DNA from: Chrysogorgia sp. JL179-B06
Taxonomy: Eukaryota > Cnidaria > Anthozoa > Scleralcyonacea > Chrysogorgiidae
Length of the DNA: 64,000 bases
Direction of reading: 5' to 3'
Assembly (NCBI GenBank): GCA_035772405.1
Contig: JAYKKM010000253.1
Location: 1,076,501-1,140,500, forward strand
This document shows positions 20,346 to 28,929 of this stretch, in pieces. A program made the position numbers and the translations under genes. Positions within the stretch are counted from its first letter, which is position 1, and each line of letters opens with the position of its first letter. The notes below the pieces were generated by a model. That model worked only from the letters and a program-made list of their open reading frames with translations. It was not told the DNA's origin and searched no databases.

Positions 20346-22631
20346 TAAATAGTTATTTTATGGCATACAATGGAAACTGTTTAATCGCTTCGTACATGTT
20401 TACTCAATATCGGATAACAAACGGGACGCTTTTTGCAACGGTACAGCCAACGGAGAAATCTATATGAAATATATATCGGGAGGGTCATAAGATTGCGCTT
20501 TTAATCACTGCAGCCGTATTTTTTTCTTCTTTTTGCGCGCGTTGTTTTCACCTGTGCTGACCATGCAACATCTGGAGACAATTATAACCAATCATACAAT
20601 TAAATCTTCCAATCATCCATGCCCCAACCCCGTGGGTGCTTAAAGATTGTCAGCGCTGGATATCGCATTTGACAAGTCTAAGCTGAACTTCAGAACCATT
20701 GAATGACTTAGTTAATATGTCATGTTCCACTAGTGTATTTCACGACCGTGCGGTCGCATTTGCTTTGTCGCAATACCATGAATGGGCAATGGCGTTGCCA
20801 GATAGATCGCGCAGTGTATTACGCATACCCACGCAATTTAGAATTTAGCGTTGTCAAAGCAGTGAAAGTTTTTGATATAATGAGATCAAAACATGCAACG
20901 CAAATCTGCAACGGATATTGCGAACAATTCTGTATGCTATATACAGTTATCAACTTCTACATGCAGAAGCTGTTAACTGTAACATACAGAATTGTTCGCA
21001 ATAACTCCCTGGAGTACACGTGCATATTATATAAAAACAAGACGCCTGTTCAGGCGTTCACTCCGCGGCCTGCAGGCAACGAAATATACACAAGGTGGCA
21101 AAATAAATGGGGGTTTGATGGAACTGCTCAAGAGGGTTGACTCTCACGACAGGCAGACCTGCCAAACTCCAGGAATTGAGAATCTGCGACAGGTGCAATA
21201 GTTTATTATGTTAATTGTGGAAATTGTGCACGTGTACGTGCCAGTTTCTGACACCGACGACGAAAACAGACGCGGCCATTTTAGACCTCCGCGCAGTACT
21301 CAGGCGGAGTAATGACATCAAGAATGATGGCAATTGCAGTGACTAACCATAGCTTTTGGTGAACAGTTGTCGGAAGACTAGCGTTGTCCTAAAGAGGAAA
21401 GCACAATAATGGAGACTTAAAATATTTATATCCTGAAGAAGTATACTATGGCCACAACAAACTATCTGCATGACTACATCCATTTTGAAACATCCATTTT
21501 GACTCTCATTGCTCGCCACAACTTCACATTAGGTAAACACACTTTAGGTAAACGGTATTTCCCGAACAGGCTAGAAACCCAAGTGATAGGGGTTCCGAGG
21601 GCCTACGATTTAAGGTCGTTATCCGAGAAGACCCGAAATTAGTCTTACCATTTGCTGATATTATTACAAAGGCAGCACTTTCTCCTCAATTATTTTTAAG
21701 ACCCTGAGTAGTGGACTAAAATGGTGAAGAATTATTTATTTTGAATGACCTCTTTGAATAGCGTCGTAGGTCTAACACTTTGTTTAGATTTTAGGACAAC
21801 ACCACTGTTTCTTTCAGCCAAGCTATAACACATACACCCAGCTGAGGGGGGGGGGGGGAGGGCAATTGTTAGGAGGCAATTATTAGGAGGCTTTTGATGT
21901 AAGGAACACGTGATGATTAAAATTGCGTGATATTTCCTTGCTTATAAGCGTCAGCAGATCACGCCATAGCGAAGTCTACCTCATTTTCATTCATGTCTTC
22001 TTACCATGCACTATATCAAAACACAGACAGAAGGAGCTTTTTCTAGTAAATTGAACGTCTCTCTATTCTACCACCCACTTCAAAGGAACCTCTTCCTGTA
22101 CATTCATGCCTTATTTATGAATATATAAATGTCTATTTCCACTCGTCATCATCCAAAACGGCAATGTCGTAATGAGTCAATCGTCAGTTGTTTGTCAGCG
22201 ATTGTAAAACATCTTTTGTCCAATATACACCACGCTGTGTTCTATTCAGATGCAAAATATTATACCGTCAAAATCCAATATTGTACCGTCATGTCGTTTG
22301 TCCCGCTTTCTCTATAACGTGATCGAAACCTGTCTGAGTAATGTAATAAAAACACGACAGAAGATTAGGTGTGATGGCGCATATAAAAATTGAGAAGTGA
22401 TGGCATGTAAAAATTAACTACCGAGCTATATGATAATATGGCTAGCAGCCATAATAACATATATCCTACTGTTAACTATAAAAGATACTGTCCAATTGTT
22501 CAATCATAGTGTTTTAAATTGCTGGAGCCAGCTCACTGCAGTCTCGCACATGAAATGGGACGTGGCGTGTAGTATAGTATATGCATGCATGATAGATTTT
22601 AAAATGAAAGCTCCATGCAAATTCGATTAGC
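20346..22631. other. No supported gene; a hairpin and G-tract
   Basis: 20,916-21,003 is a hairpin whose outer arms read TATTGCGAACAATTCTGTAT and its complement. The 135-codon frame that crosses it (20,733-21,140) is Cys/Tyr-rich and looks accidental. 21,038-21,065 repeats the AACAAGACGCC...GGCGTT end motif of the element at 233. A G-homopolymer lies at 21,846-21,858. Confidence 0.4.
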
Positions 22632-22677
22632 ATGCGCGACAGCGAAGATGATGCCAATGATGAACCGATGGAACGAG
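22632..22677 (+). CDS. Candidate first exon 1d (phase-1 donor)
   Basis: The ATG (A at -3) opens MRDSEDDANDEPMER, 15 codons, then G|GTAACT in phase 1. The ending MER|G resembles AER|G and GER|G of exons 1b and 1a. It is the closest upstream first-exon candidate to the B array at 27,107, implying a first intron of about 4.4 kb. Joined to the six intact B micro-exons and the terminal exon it would give roughly 160 residues. No clear TATA box precedes it. Confidence 0.5.
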
Positions 22678-23261
22678 GTAACTGTAGCGATGTATTGAAG
22701 TAACCATGATGTAATGAGTTATATATATATATGTTGTATTTGGTATAGAGAGTGTAGAAATATAAATTAAATACTCTAAAAGGTGTACTGCTGAAATAGT
22801 GTCAGGAGGTCTAACTTTTCGATCCAAGGTCCTTCGTCAGAGAAACATTAAACCTCCTCCGCATGCTATTTCGTCAGTACACCGATCTTTTGGATTTGCA
22901 CGATATAAATATATTTGTATGTAAATGTCAAATTAAAGAAGGATATACGATCTTTATAATTTAATCCTCAACCGAAGTGGCAAAAATGAAAACTAAACGG
23001 TGAAGGTTTGAGTCTTTCATCCTTTTGAAAAATCATGAGTATATACGTTACGTATATCATTAAATACGTTATGTAGGCATACACTTTCGTTTCACTTTTG
23101 CTTCTTACTAAAATTCCTACTAAATCAGCGATATGTTTCACTCCATTCCTTTTGTTTTGTCTTTTCTTATGTTCAAGTGAAAACCAAGCTTCAATTTTCA
23201 CTTCTTCATAACAACGTCAACCCTGCACAGAGAGGTGAAGAAAGCGGCTGTTGACTTCGAA
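22678..23261. other. Intron-like sequence, no gene seen
   Basis: AT-rich sequence with no coding frame. The short minus-strand open stretch near 22,968-23,201 has no recognisable features. Confidence 0.4.
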
Positions 23262-23560
23262 ACAGTTCACTGCAATTGTTTTCGAAACAACTGGAAATTA
23301 TTTGGAAGTCTTATAGAATATGAAGCATGCAACACATATATAGTCAGTTGTCCTATAGTTTTCTTTTAAATACGAAAATCTATATCTTGTTAATTTCAGA
23401 CGCCGCTTGCGACGTTTACACATATACTACATATAGCTAATTTCCGTAGCGATGCCGGGAAAACATGCATCGTGCTCATATATACTTGATAAGCATTCCG
23501 TTTACTTTATAGGAACGCTGTTTTTGGTTTCATATCATTGTGTCACACAATCAATCGTTA
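23262..23560. repeat. Paralogous block X3
   Basis: It shares with X1 and X2 the ACAACTGGAAATTATTTGGAA, TTTTCTTTTAAATACG, GCGACGTTTACAC and CCGTTTACTTTATAGGAACG segments in the same order. It begins about 585 bases after candidate exon 1d. Confidence 0.6.
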
Positions 23561-23636
23561 TTTACATATTATATGTGACTTGCAGTTTGGTTATTTCAAT
23601 ATAGTAAATTGTTTGCGACTCAAACTTAAAAAAATG

Positions 23637-23725
23637 TTTCTGAGCCCCAGACTGCCTGCCCAGACGGGAATCAAACCCCCAACCTTCATGATCTCTAGTT
23701 ATAGACGCTCTGCTAACCATTGTAC
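23637..23725 (-). repeat. tRNA-derived SINE head, decayed
   Basis: On the minus strand an A-box-like TACAATGGTTAGCAGAGC and a B-box-like GGGTTTGATTCCCG occur at tRNA spacing, followed by a non-tRNA tail. I treat it as a SINE or tRNA relic, not a functional tRNA. Confidence 0.6.
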
Positions 23726-24219
23726 TAGTGCACTAGTTCGTACGTGTGATATACGTATATATTGCTAAATCAGCAGTCTCGATATATCAAACAGATGTCA
23801 TATACATGCACTGTATAATAATCATTTCAATAAAAGCAATTGTTCAATTTCGGAATAAACACTTGAGACAGGTCGGTACATAGTCTGCATAGAGGACTTT
23901 AGAATTGTCTCAAGATGTTTGCTATGCATGCAGTGATGCAGCACAGTTTGAGGTGAGAAAGATCTCTTTATTCTCTAATTGTTGCAATGACGAAGAAGAA
24001 AAACAAGACAAATGTGGTAAATACCACGAAAATAACGGGACTAAATGAATTAATGTTATGGTGTATGAACACGCATGATGGACAGACATTTCTGGCCACA
24101 TAGTTGCTGCATGGTAGATTAAAAAGCGATCTTAGACTTCGTTTATAGTATATAACACACACTATAGGCACATATTATAGAACACATGCGCCGATTGTTT
24201 GCATTCATAAAATAGACGA
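23726..24219. other. No gene seen
   Basis: AT-rich sequence with no supported coding frame or recognised repeat. Confidence 0.35.
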
Positions 24220-24375
24220 TACGTGGACGATCGTCAAGCTCATATCCTCAGAAAAATTATTCTGAGTCCTGGACAGGAATCGAGGATATGAGCTTGACGA
24301 TCGTCCAAGTATCGTCTGTCTTCTCCGAGCTCTCCCACATTCACTACGACATTGTGTATATTAACGCATTCATAA
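24220..24375. repeat. SINE-tail inverted repeat
   Basis: GGACGATCGTCAAGCTCATA on the left is repeated inverted after a short spacer containing a tRNA-like GGACAGGAATCGA. It continues into the GTATCGTCTGTC...CACATTCACTAC tail also seen at 3,500 and 39,250. Two SINE tails appear to be fused head to head. Confidence 0.6.
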
Positions 24376-24693
24376 AATAACTGACAAGTCTCATCTGAAA
24401 TATTAGTTAACGTTCTGAACCATTAACCACTGGTGCATAATTTCCCGATGCATAGGAATTTCCCAAAGTAACATCTCTCTATATACTATATGGAAGTCAT
24501 CACATTTTCATACAATCAATTGGTTTCAAGGGAAATATTGCCAAACAACATTGCTTCGGCAACAGTAAAATCGGCACTGCGTGGGTGTGCTACAGTGCCT
24601 TTTGAATCTGGGATATAATAGGGTATATAAAAGTAAATATTTGGCACTTACAGTCGGTGAATCAGGTGAAGGAAAAGTTATAGTAAATTACGA

Positions 24694-24975
24694 GTGGTTG
24701 AATCAGGAAGCAAACTCTACAGCAAGCTTCCTCCATGCATCCGCTCCGTATTAATTCACGAGAAGATGCGCTTCGCCGGCCATTGCTGCATGGCAAAACA
24801 AGAACGAACTAGCAATCGACACATTGCGACATGCTGCCACATGAAAATGTTGCACGTTCAATGCGGACGTATATACATTGATCAACTGGCCGACGATTGT
24901 AAACACTCCCAAGAAGATCTCCCGACAGCCATGATGGATCGCGATAATGTCTTTGCTATCGGTCAATTCAAAAAT
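24694..24975 (+). pseudogene. Non-LTR retrotransposon C-terminal fragment
   Basis: The frame encodes KLYSKLPPCIR, KMRFAGHCCMAKQE, YIDQLADDC and LPTAMMDRD. These follow the order of the conserved tail of RTE-like LINE proteins (an R-x-x-x-AGHC motif, then a Y-I/V-D-x-L region, then L-x-x-x-M-x-DR). The expected Trp after MMDRD is absent and the middle is altered, so it is a decayed fragment. A TATATAAAA upstream at about 24,623 is probably coincidental. Confidence 0.65.
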
Positions 24976-25294
24976 ATGTGAAAGAGCTGATTCAAAACCT
25001 GAATATACTTTTTGTCATGAAAACGTAAATAAGAAAATCATTCAACTGAACCCTGGTATACTAAGAGCTTTTCCTTATAAGGTATAAGTTTATGTGTAAC
25101 ATCATCAGTGTAAAGCAATTGCACCCACGCAATTTGTGTCGCCGATCTCTTTTGATCTGGAATAAAAAACTCGCAACGGAAGCAGACGTTGATAAGTGTG
25201 GCCGCATAAATTTTAATCCCAGCGATTGTATGAAAATTAGTCAAACTGTGTCGAACGCTCAAGCTACCTGTTGTGGAGAACCACAGTGGACAAA

Positions 25295-25405
25295 CCTGAT
25301 CATTTTCCTCTTCGCAGACGATACTAGTTTATCTTACAGCGACGAATCTTTATCTGAAGAAATAGAGAACAAACTAAATCAATATGTAGAAGTGGTGCAA
25401 ACACG
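25295..25405 (+). pseudogene. Reverse transcriptase active-site fragment
   Basis: Within a longer open stretch (25,092-25,472), IIFLFADDTSLSYSD followed by IENKLNQYV matches the FADD active-site block of a non-LTR RT. Neither neighbouring RT motifs nor the rest of an element could be seen, so this is a small relic. Confidence 0.6.
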
Positions 25406-25965
25406 GTCATACATGGTTAACTATGAATATTATTTACTCGCGAATTCGGATAGGAATATATACCTACTGTAAGTAGCTTACCGACATTTTGTTGACATAG
25501 CCAGGGTTAGGAAAAAGAGAGCGACAAAAGTTCTTTGTGTTATCCAAGATGATATGGACGATACATCTGTACTGTTCATTCATTCATTCACGACGGTTCG
25601 CCAACGCGCGAGCTGTAAGGACGTCAAAAAAATCAAGCTCTCGTATACATCCTCCGCCTATTTCCGGCCTCGGCTTTTGAACGGGTTAATTAGTTCTTTA
25701 AAATTATTGGGAATGATTCAATTACGCGTGTTGAAGTTGAAAGGGGAAGGCTATAGACCACTTTCATAATGGCGGCAAATTGAAATATTCCTTTATGTGC
25801 ATCTAAATTAGCTTTTATGGGCTCGTTTGTGTGTAAGCAATTCAAAAGAATCTTTGCTTCCTAACGAGGTTGTAAAGGCTAATTTATATGCACATAAAAG
25901 AATATTTAAAATAACAGTCATTATGAGAGAAGTCTATTGCGAGGCTGCGAGTTGCTAGTGAGAGA
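25406..25965. other. No gene seen
   Basis: Contains a 71-codon frame at 25,554-25,769 without recognisable features. Small inverted segments around 25,780-25,915 (CTAATTTATATGCACATAAAAG and its complement) suggest a decayed fold-back. Confidence 0.35.
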
Positions 25966-25973
25966 GTTCAGAG

Positions 25974-26695
25974 TAGGCTTCTACAGATTGTGCTGCAAAA
26001 ATGCTGAAATGTTGCTCTAGAAATGGTCGAAAGTTGCCCAAAAAATTGCTCAAAAATTGAAAAAGTTGCTCCTGTAATGTAAAAAGTTGCTCGAAAAAGA
26101 AAGAGCACAAAGTAAAATATAAGCTATATTTTCAACACTCGTTAGTCTCTATATAAATTTAAGTCCTATAACAGTTGCTTGTTCCATCGGGTTGTCGTGA
26201 TTTGCAGCACTTTCAGGAACCTGAAACCTTGCCCCAGCAGTTGTTGCCTCTGCAATAGGGTCATTTCCAGGTGCAAGTTCCTCATCGTCTGATTCTTCTT
26301 GTTCTTCCATAGTTATATTAACTTATTTTAATTAATTTAAAACCTCAACGAATTAAAACCTCAAATGCAAAATGGCTGTCAAGAATTGTTGCCAAGGTAA
26401 CCAAACTAAATTGAATATCCGCTGGAATGGTGGAAGGCAGGCTCAGTTGTTTACAGTCAGGCCAAATTAATTCAATTATTGTCTAATGACTCTAATCTAC
26501 TGTATTGTCGGCCTGAATTATTCAGAAAGAACAAATACAAAGCATATTATTCACCCCTTTCTTGGTTTTCACTGGAAATTCTCGAAAATTATGCTTTTTC
26601 GGGGGGAAATTGCTTGAAGTTGCTGTTCTCGTTTTAAGTTGCTCCAAACACAATAAGTTGCCAAAAAGTTGCCCAGCACAATCTGTAGAAGCCTA
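25974..26695. mobile_element. hAT-type element, 722 bp, TAGGCTTCTACAG ends
   Basis: Terminal inverted repeats TAGGCTTCTACAGATTGTGC and its complement are flanked by exact 8-bp duplications GTTCAGAG (25,966-25,973 and 26,696-26,703). Many AGTTGC motifs cluster near both ends, as expected of subterminal transposase sites. It carries a short minus-strand ORF but no complete transposase. Confidence 0.88.
26149..26310 (-). CDS. 53-codon acidic ORF inside the hAT element
   Basis: The ORF runs from ATG to TAG with no interruption. It begins MEEQEESDDEELAPGNDP, continues ARFQVPESAANHD and ends VIGLKFI. It occupies the centre of the element and reads on the strand opposite to the micro-exon genes. 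The likeliest reading is the N-terminal remnant of a transposase or other element protein left after internal deletion. A captured host exon is the alternative, given the acidic start it shares with the candidate first exons. No domain is recognisable. Confidence 0.4.
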   Translation of the reverse strand: MEEQEESDDEELAPGNDPIAEATTAGARFQVPESAANHDNPMEQATVIGLKFI

Positions 26696-26703
26696 GTTCA
26701 GAG

Positions 26704-27106
26704 TGTGCCTCAATGATTTAAAAAGTACAAAATTACGTATCTTCAAATATTATATAATAATTTCGAGTAAAAATCGAACTCTACATAGACAACCAACTAT
26801 CAATATACGAACTAGATAGATATAGTGATATAATTAAATATGCAATATAATTGTATTCTGGTATCTTCAAAAAAGTGAAATTTATTAGAGTTGTCTCTGG
26901 AAAAGTGTTCAAAAAAGGTCGTGTTTCGTCATCAAACTCCCCACTTTTTCACATCAGACAATTCTGACTATATACTTAAAATTTAGTTGAATTTCTGTTG
27001 AACAGACGCATTGATTTGTTTTGTGTTTAGGTTGTATTATTTACTATATTTTGATGTTAATATACGGTGTACTGTGAATAATTATTGTACAATTTGATTT
27101 ATTTAG
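26704..27106. other. Intron before array B
   Basis: 26,735-27,100 matches 14,580-14,890 in front of array A, including TACGTATCTTCAAA and the AAAAAGGTCGT...TTTCGTCATCAAA segment. No reading frame is supported. Confidence 0.55.
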
Positions 27107-27175
27107 GTCCCATTAACCCAAGAGGGTGTTTGTTATTCCGTGAGGAGTGCGTAATTCCTTCATTAGATGATGAAG
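27107..27175 (+). CDS. Micro-exon B1 (69 bp, phase 1-1)
   Basis: It is the first unit of the B array, bounded by GATTTATTTAG and GTACGTGG. It reads PINPRGCLLFREECVIPSLD then Asp-Glu and a split Gly codon. Six intact units follow at 166-bp steps, except for one deletion. Each intron is 97 bp, which is not a multiple of three, so the repeat is in frame only if spliced. Confidence 0.62.
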
Positions 27176-27272
27176 GTACGTGGTCAGGTTTTATTTCTAT
27201 TATTTACTATCTTTTGATTAGTAATATACGGTGTACTGTGAATGATTATATTGTACAATTTAATTTATTTAG

Positions 27273-27341
27273 GTCCTATTCATCCAAGAGGATGTTTGTT
27301 ATTCCGTAAGGAGTGCGTTATTCCTTCATTAGGTGGTGAAG
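27273..27341 (+). CDS. Micro-exon B2 (69 bp, phase 1-1)
   Basis: Reads PIHPRGCLLFRKECVIPSLG then Gly-Glu. The donor is GTAGGTGG, still consensus. Both cysteines are kept. Confidence 0.6.
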
Positions 27342-27438
27342 GTAGGTGGTCAGGTTTTATTTCTATTAGTTACTATATTTTGATTAGTAATATACGGTGT
27401 ACTGTAAATGATCATATTGTACAATTTAATTTATTTAG

Positions 27439-27485
27439 GTCCTATTGATCCAAGAGGACATTTGTTATTCCGTAAGGAGTGCGTT
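27439..27485 (+). pseudogene. Micro-exon B3, 3' half deleted
   Basis: It begins normally (PIDPRG, then His replacing the first Cys, LLFRKECV), but about 35 bases including the donor are missing; the sequence jumps into the intron at CTATTATTTAC. The unit period is 131 instead of 166. Confidence 0.7.
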
Positions 27486-27569
27486 CTATTATTTACTATC
27501 TTTTAATTAGTAATATACGGTGTACTGTTTGTCTGTAAATGATTATATTGTACAATTTAATTTATTTAG

Positions 27570-27638
27570 GTCCCCTTCATCCAAGAAGGTGTTTGTTATT
27601 CCGCGAGGAGTGCGTTATTCCTTCATTAGATGGTGAAG
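27570..27638 (+). CDS. Micro-exon B4 (69 bp, phase 1-1)
   Basis: Reads PLHPRRCLLFREECVIPSLD then Gly-Glu. Its donor GTACATGG deviates by one base from the other units. Arg replaces Gly of the PRG motif. Confidence 0.6.
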
Positions 27639-27735
27639 GTACATGGACAGGTTTTATTTCTATTAGTTACTATCTTTTGATTAGTAATATACGATGTACT
27701 GTAAATGATCATATTGTACAATTTAATTTATTTAG

Positions 27736-27804
27736 GTCCCCTTCGTCCAAGAAGGTGTTTGTTATTCCGCGAGGAGTGCGTTATTCCTTCGTTAGATGGT
27801 GAAG
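27736..27804 (+). CDS. Micro-exon B5 (69 bp, phase 1-1)
   Basis: Reads PLRPRRCLLFREECVIPSLD then Gly-Glu. It is closest to B4, so these two are the most recent duplicates within the array. Confidence 0.6.
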
Positions 27805-27901
27805 GTACGTGGTCAGGTTTTATTTATATTATTTACTATCTTTTGATTAGTAATATATGGTGTACTGTAAATGATTATATTGTACAATTTGATTTATTTA
27901 G

Positions 27902-27970
27902 GTCCTATTCATCCAAGAGGATGTTTGTTATTCCGTAACGAGTGCGTTATTCCTTCATTAGATGATGAAG
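27902..27970 (+). CDS. Micro-exon B6 (69 bp, phase 1-1)
   Basis: Reads PIHPRGCLLFRNECVIPSLD then Asp-Glu, with donor GTAGGTGG. Asn stands at the variable position that is Glu or Lys in other units. Confidence 0.6.
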
Positions 27971-28067
27971 GTAGGTGGCTAGGTTTTATTTCTATTATTT
28001 ACTATCTTTTGATTAGTAATATATGGTGCACTGTAAATGATTATATTGTATAATTTAATTTATTTAG

Positions 28068-28136
28068 GTCCTATTCATCCAAGAGGATGTTTGTTATTCC
28101 GTGAGGAGTGCGTTATTCCTTCGTTAGATGGAGAAG
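28068..28136 (+). CDS. Micro-exon B7 (69 bp, phase 1-1)
   Basis: Reads PIHPRGCLLFREECVIPSLD then Gly-Glu, the B-family consensus. It is the last unit of the array. The 13.9-kb duplication begins in the intron in front of it, so this exon has a copy at 42,019. Confidence 0.6.
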
Positions 28137-28341
28137 GTACGTGGCTAGGTTTTATTTCAGGAAAGAGTTAATATTTCAAGAACACGGCGAGATCTGTGCA
28201 AGAGTTGAAACGCCAACTCACGTGAAGTCATCACCTCTCCATTTTGTCCACTATTGTTGTTCGGCTTCCAGTTCGTAAACCTGAAAATGTTTAAATTTAA
28301 ATTTAAATTTAGTAAATACATTCCTTTCTTTTTGTGCATAG

Positions 28342-28373
28342 ATTCAGACGTCGGTAAAAGATATCCAACCTGA
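28342..28373 (+). CDS. Candidate terminal exon after array B
   Basis: A long pyrimidine tract and acceptor (TTTCTTTTTGTGCATAG) precede a phase-1 reading of DSDVGKRYPT and a TGA stop. It fits the phase-1 donors of the micro-exons. A nearer acceptor (TTTTATTTCAG at about 28,157) would give only Gly-Lys-Ser and TAA, a possible alternative end. Confidence 0.45.
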
Positions 28374-28929
28374 ATGATCAACTGCATCCAGCCATGGCAC
28401 ATCATCAATGTTCTTTATTATTATTTTAGAATATCATATTTATTACTGAACTTCGTATTTTATTTTATTAGCTTCAACATTGTGCAAAAAAAAAAACACC
28501 AAAAAAGAAACCTAACATAGATTACATGGTACATTAGATAGTAATAAAACAATGGCTTCAGGGTGACCGCAACAGCATAGCTAATTACTGCGGACCCAGA
28601 ATTTAAAAGTATATTTACAAATAATAATAATAAATAATTACTGTGAATTTAATAATAATACGCAACAACTGTAGCTTAGGAGGGCCGCAATACTCCATTT
28701 CTACACCCCACCAAGATTAGTTATGATCAATAACTCATCATCACTCAGATGGTAAGGATCGAGATAACTAAAGTCCAACCCAAGCGCAGAAACACTCCAT
28801 TGCCGCCCCCCGGATCCACAGTCGTTCTGTATTTGATTAGTCTATATTAAGAACAACAAGTGATGGTACGAGTAATGCTACGAGACGAATTACACTTCAA
28901 GCAGATAGTTTTAAAGGATCTAGGATTAT
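28374..28929. other. Putative 3' UTR and flank
   Basis: The sequence after the terminal exon matches 16,288-16,380 for about 90 bases. An A-homopolymer, AAT repeats and AT-rich sequence follow. No gene is seen; the last ~110 bases are absent from copy 2. Confidence 0.4.

Noticed and set aside
20733..21140. 135-codon plus-strand ORF
   Set aside because: It crosses a perfect hairpin and repeat-derived sequence, has irregular composition and shows no recognisable domain or neighbouring exon signals.
24621..24630. TATA box (GGTATATAAAAG) as promoter of a gene at 24,694
   Set aside because: The downstream frame is a retrotransposon C-terminal fragment, not a gene start.
27242..27448. Continuous ORFs of 60-87 codons across the B array, read without splicing
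   Set aside because: They enter each exon in the right frame but run out through the 97-bp intron in frames that are not maintained. The 69-bp exon with GT/AG edges explains the pattern better.
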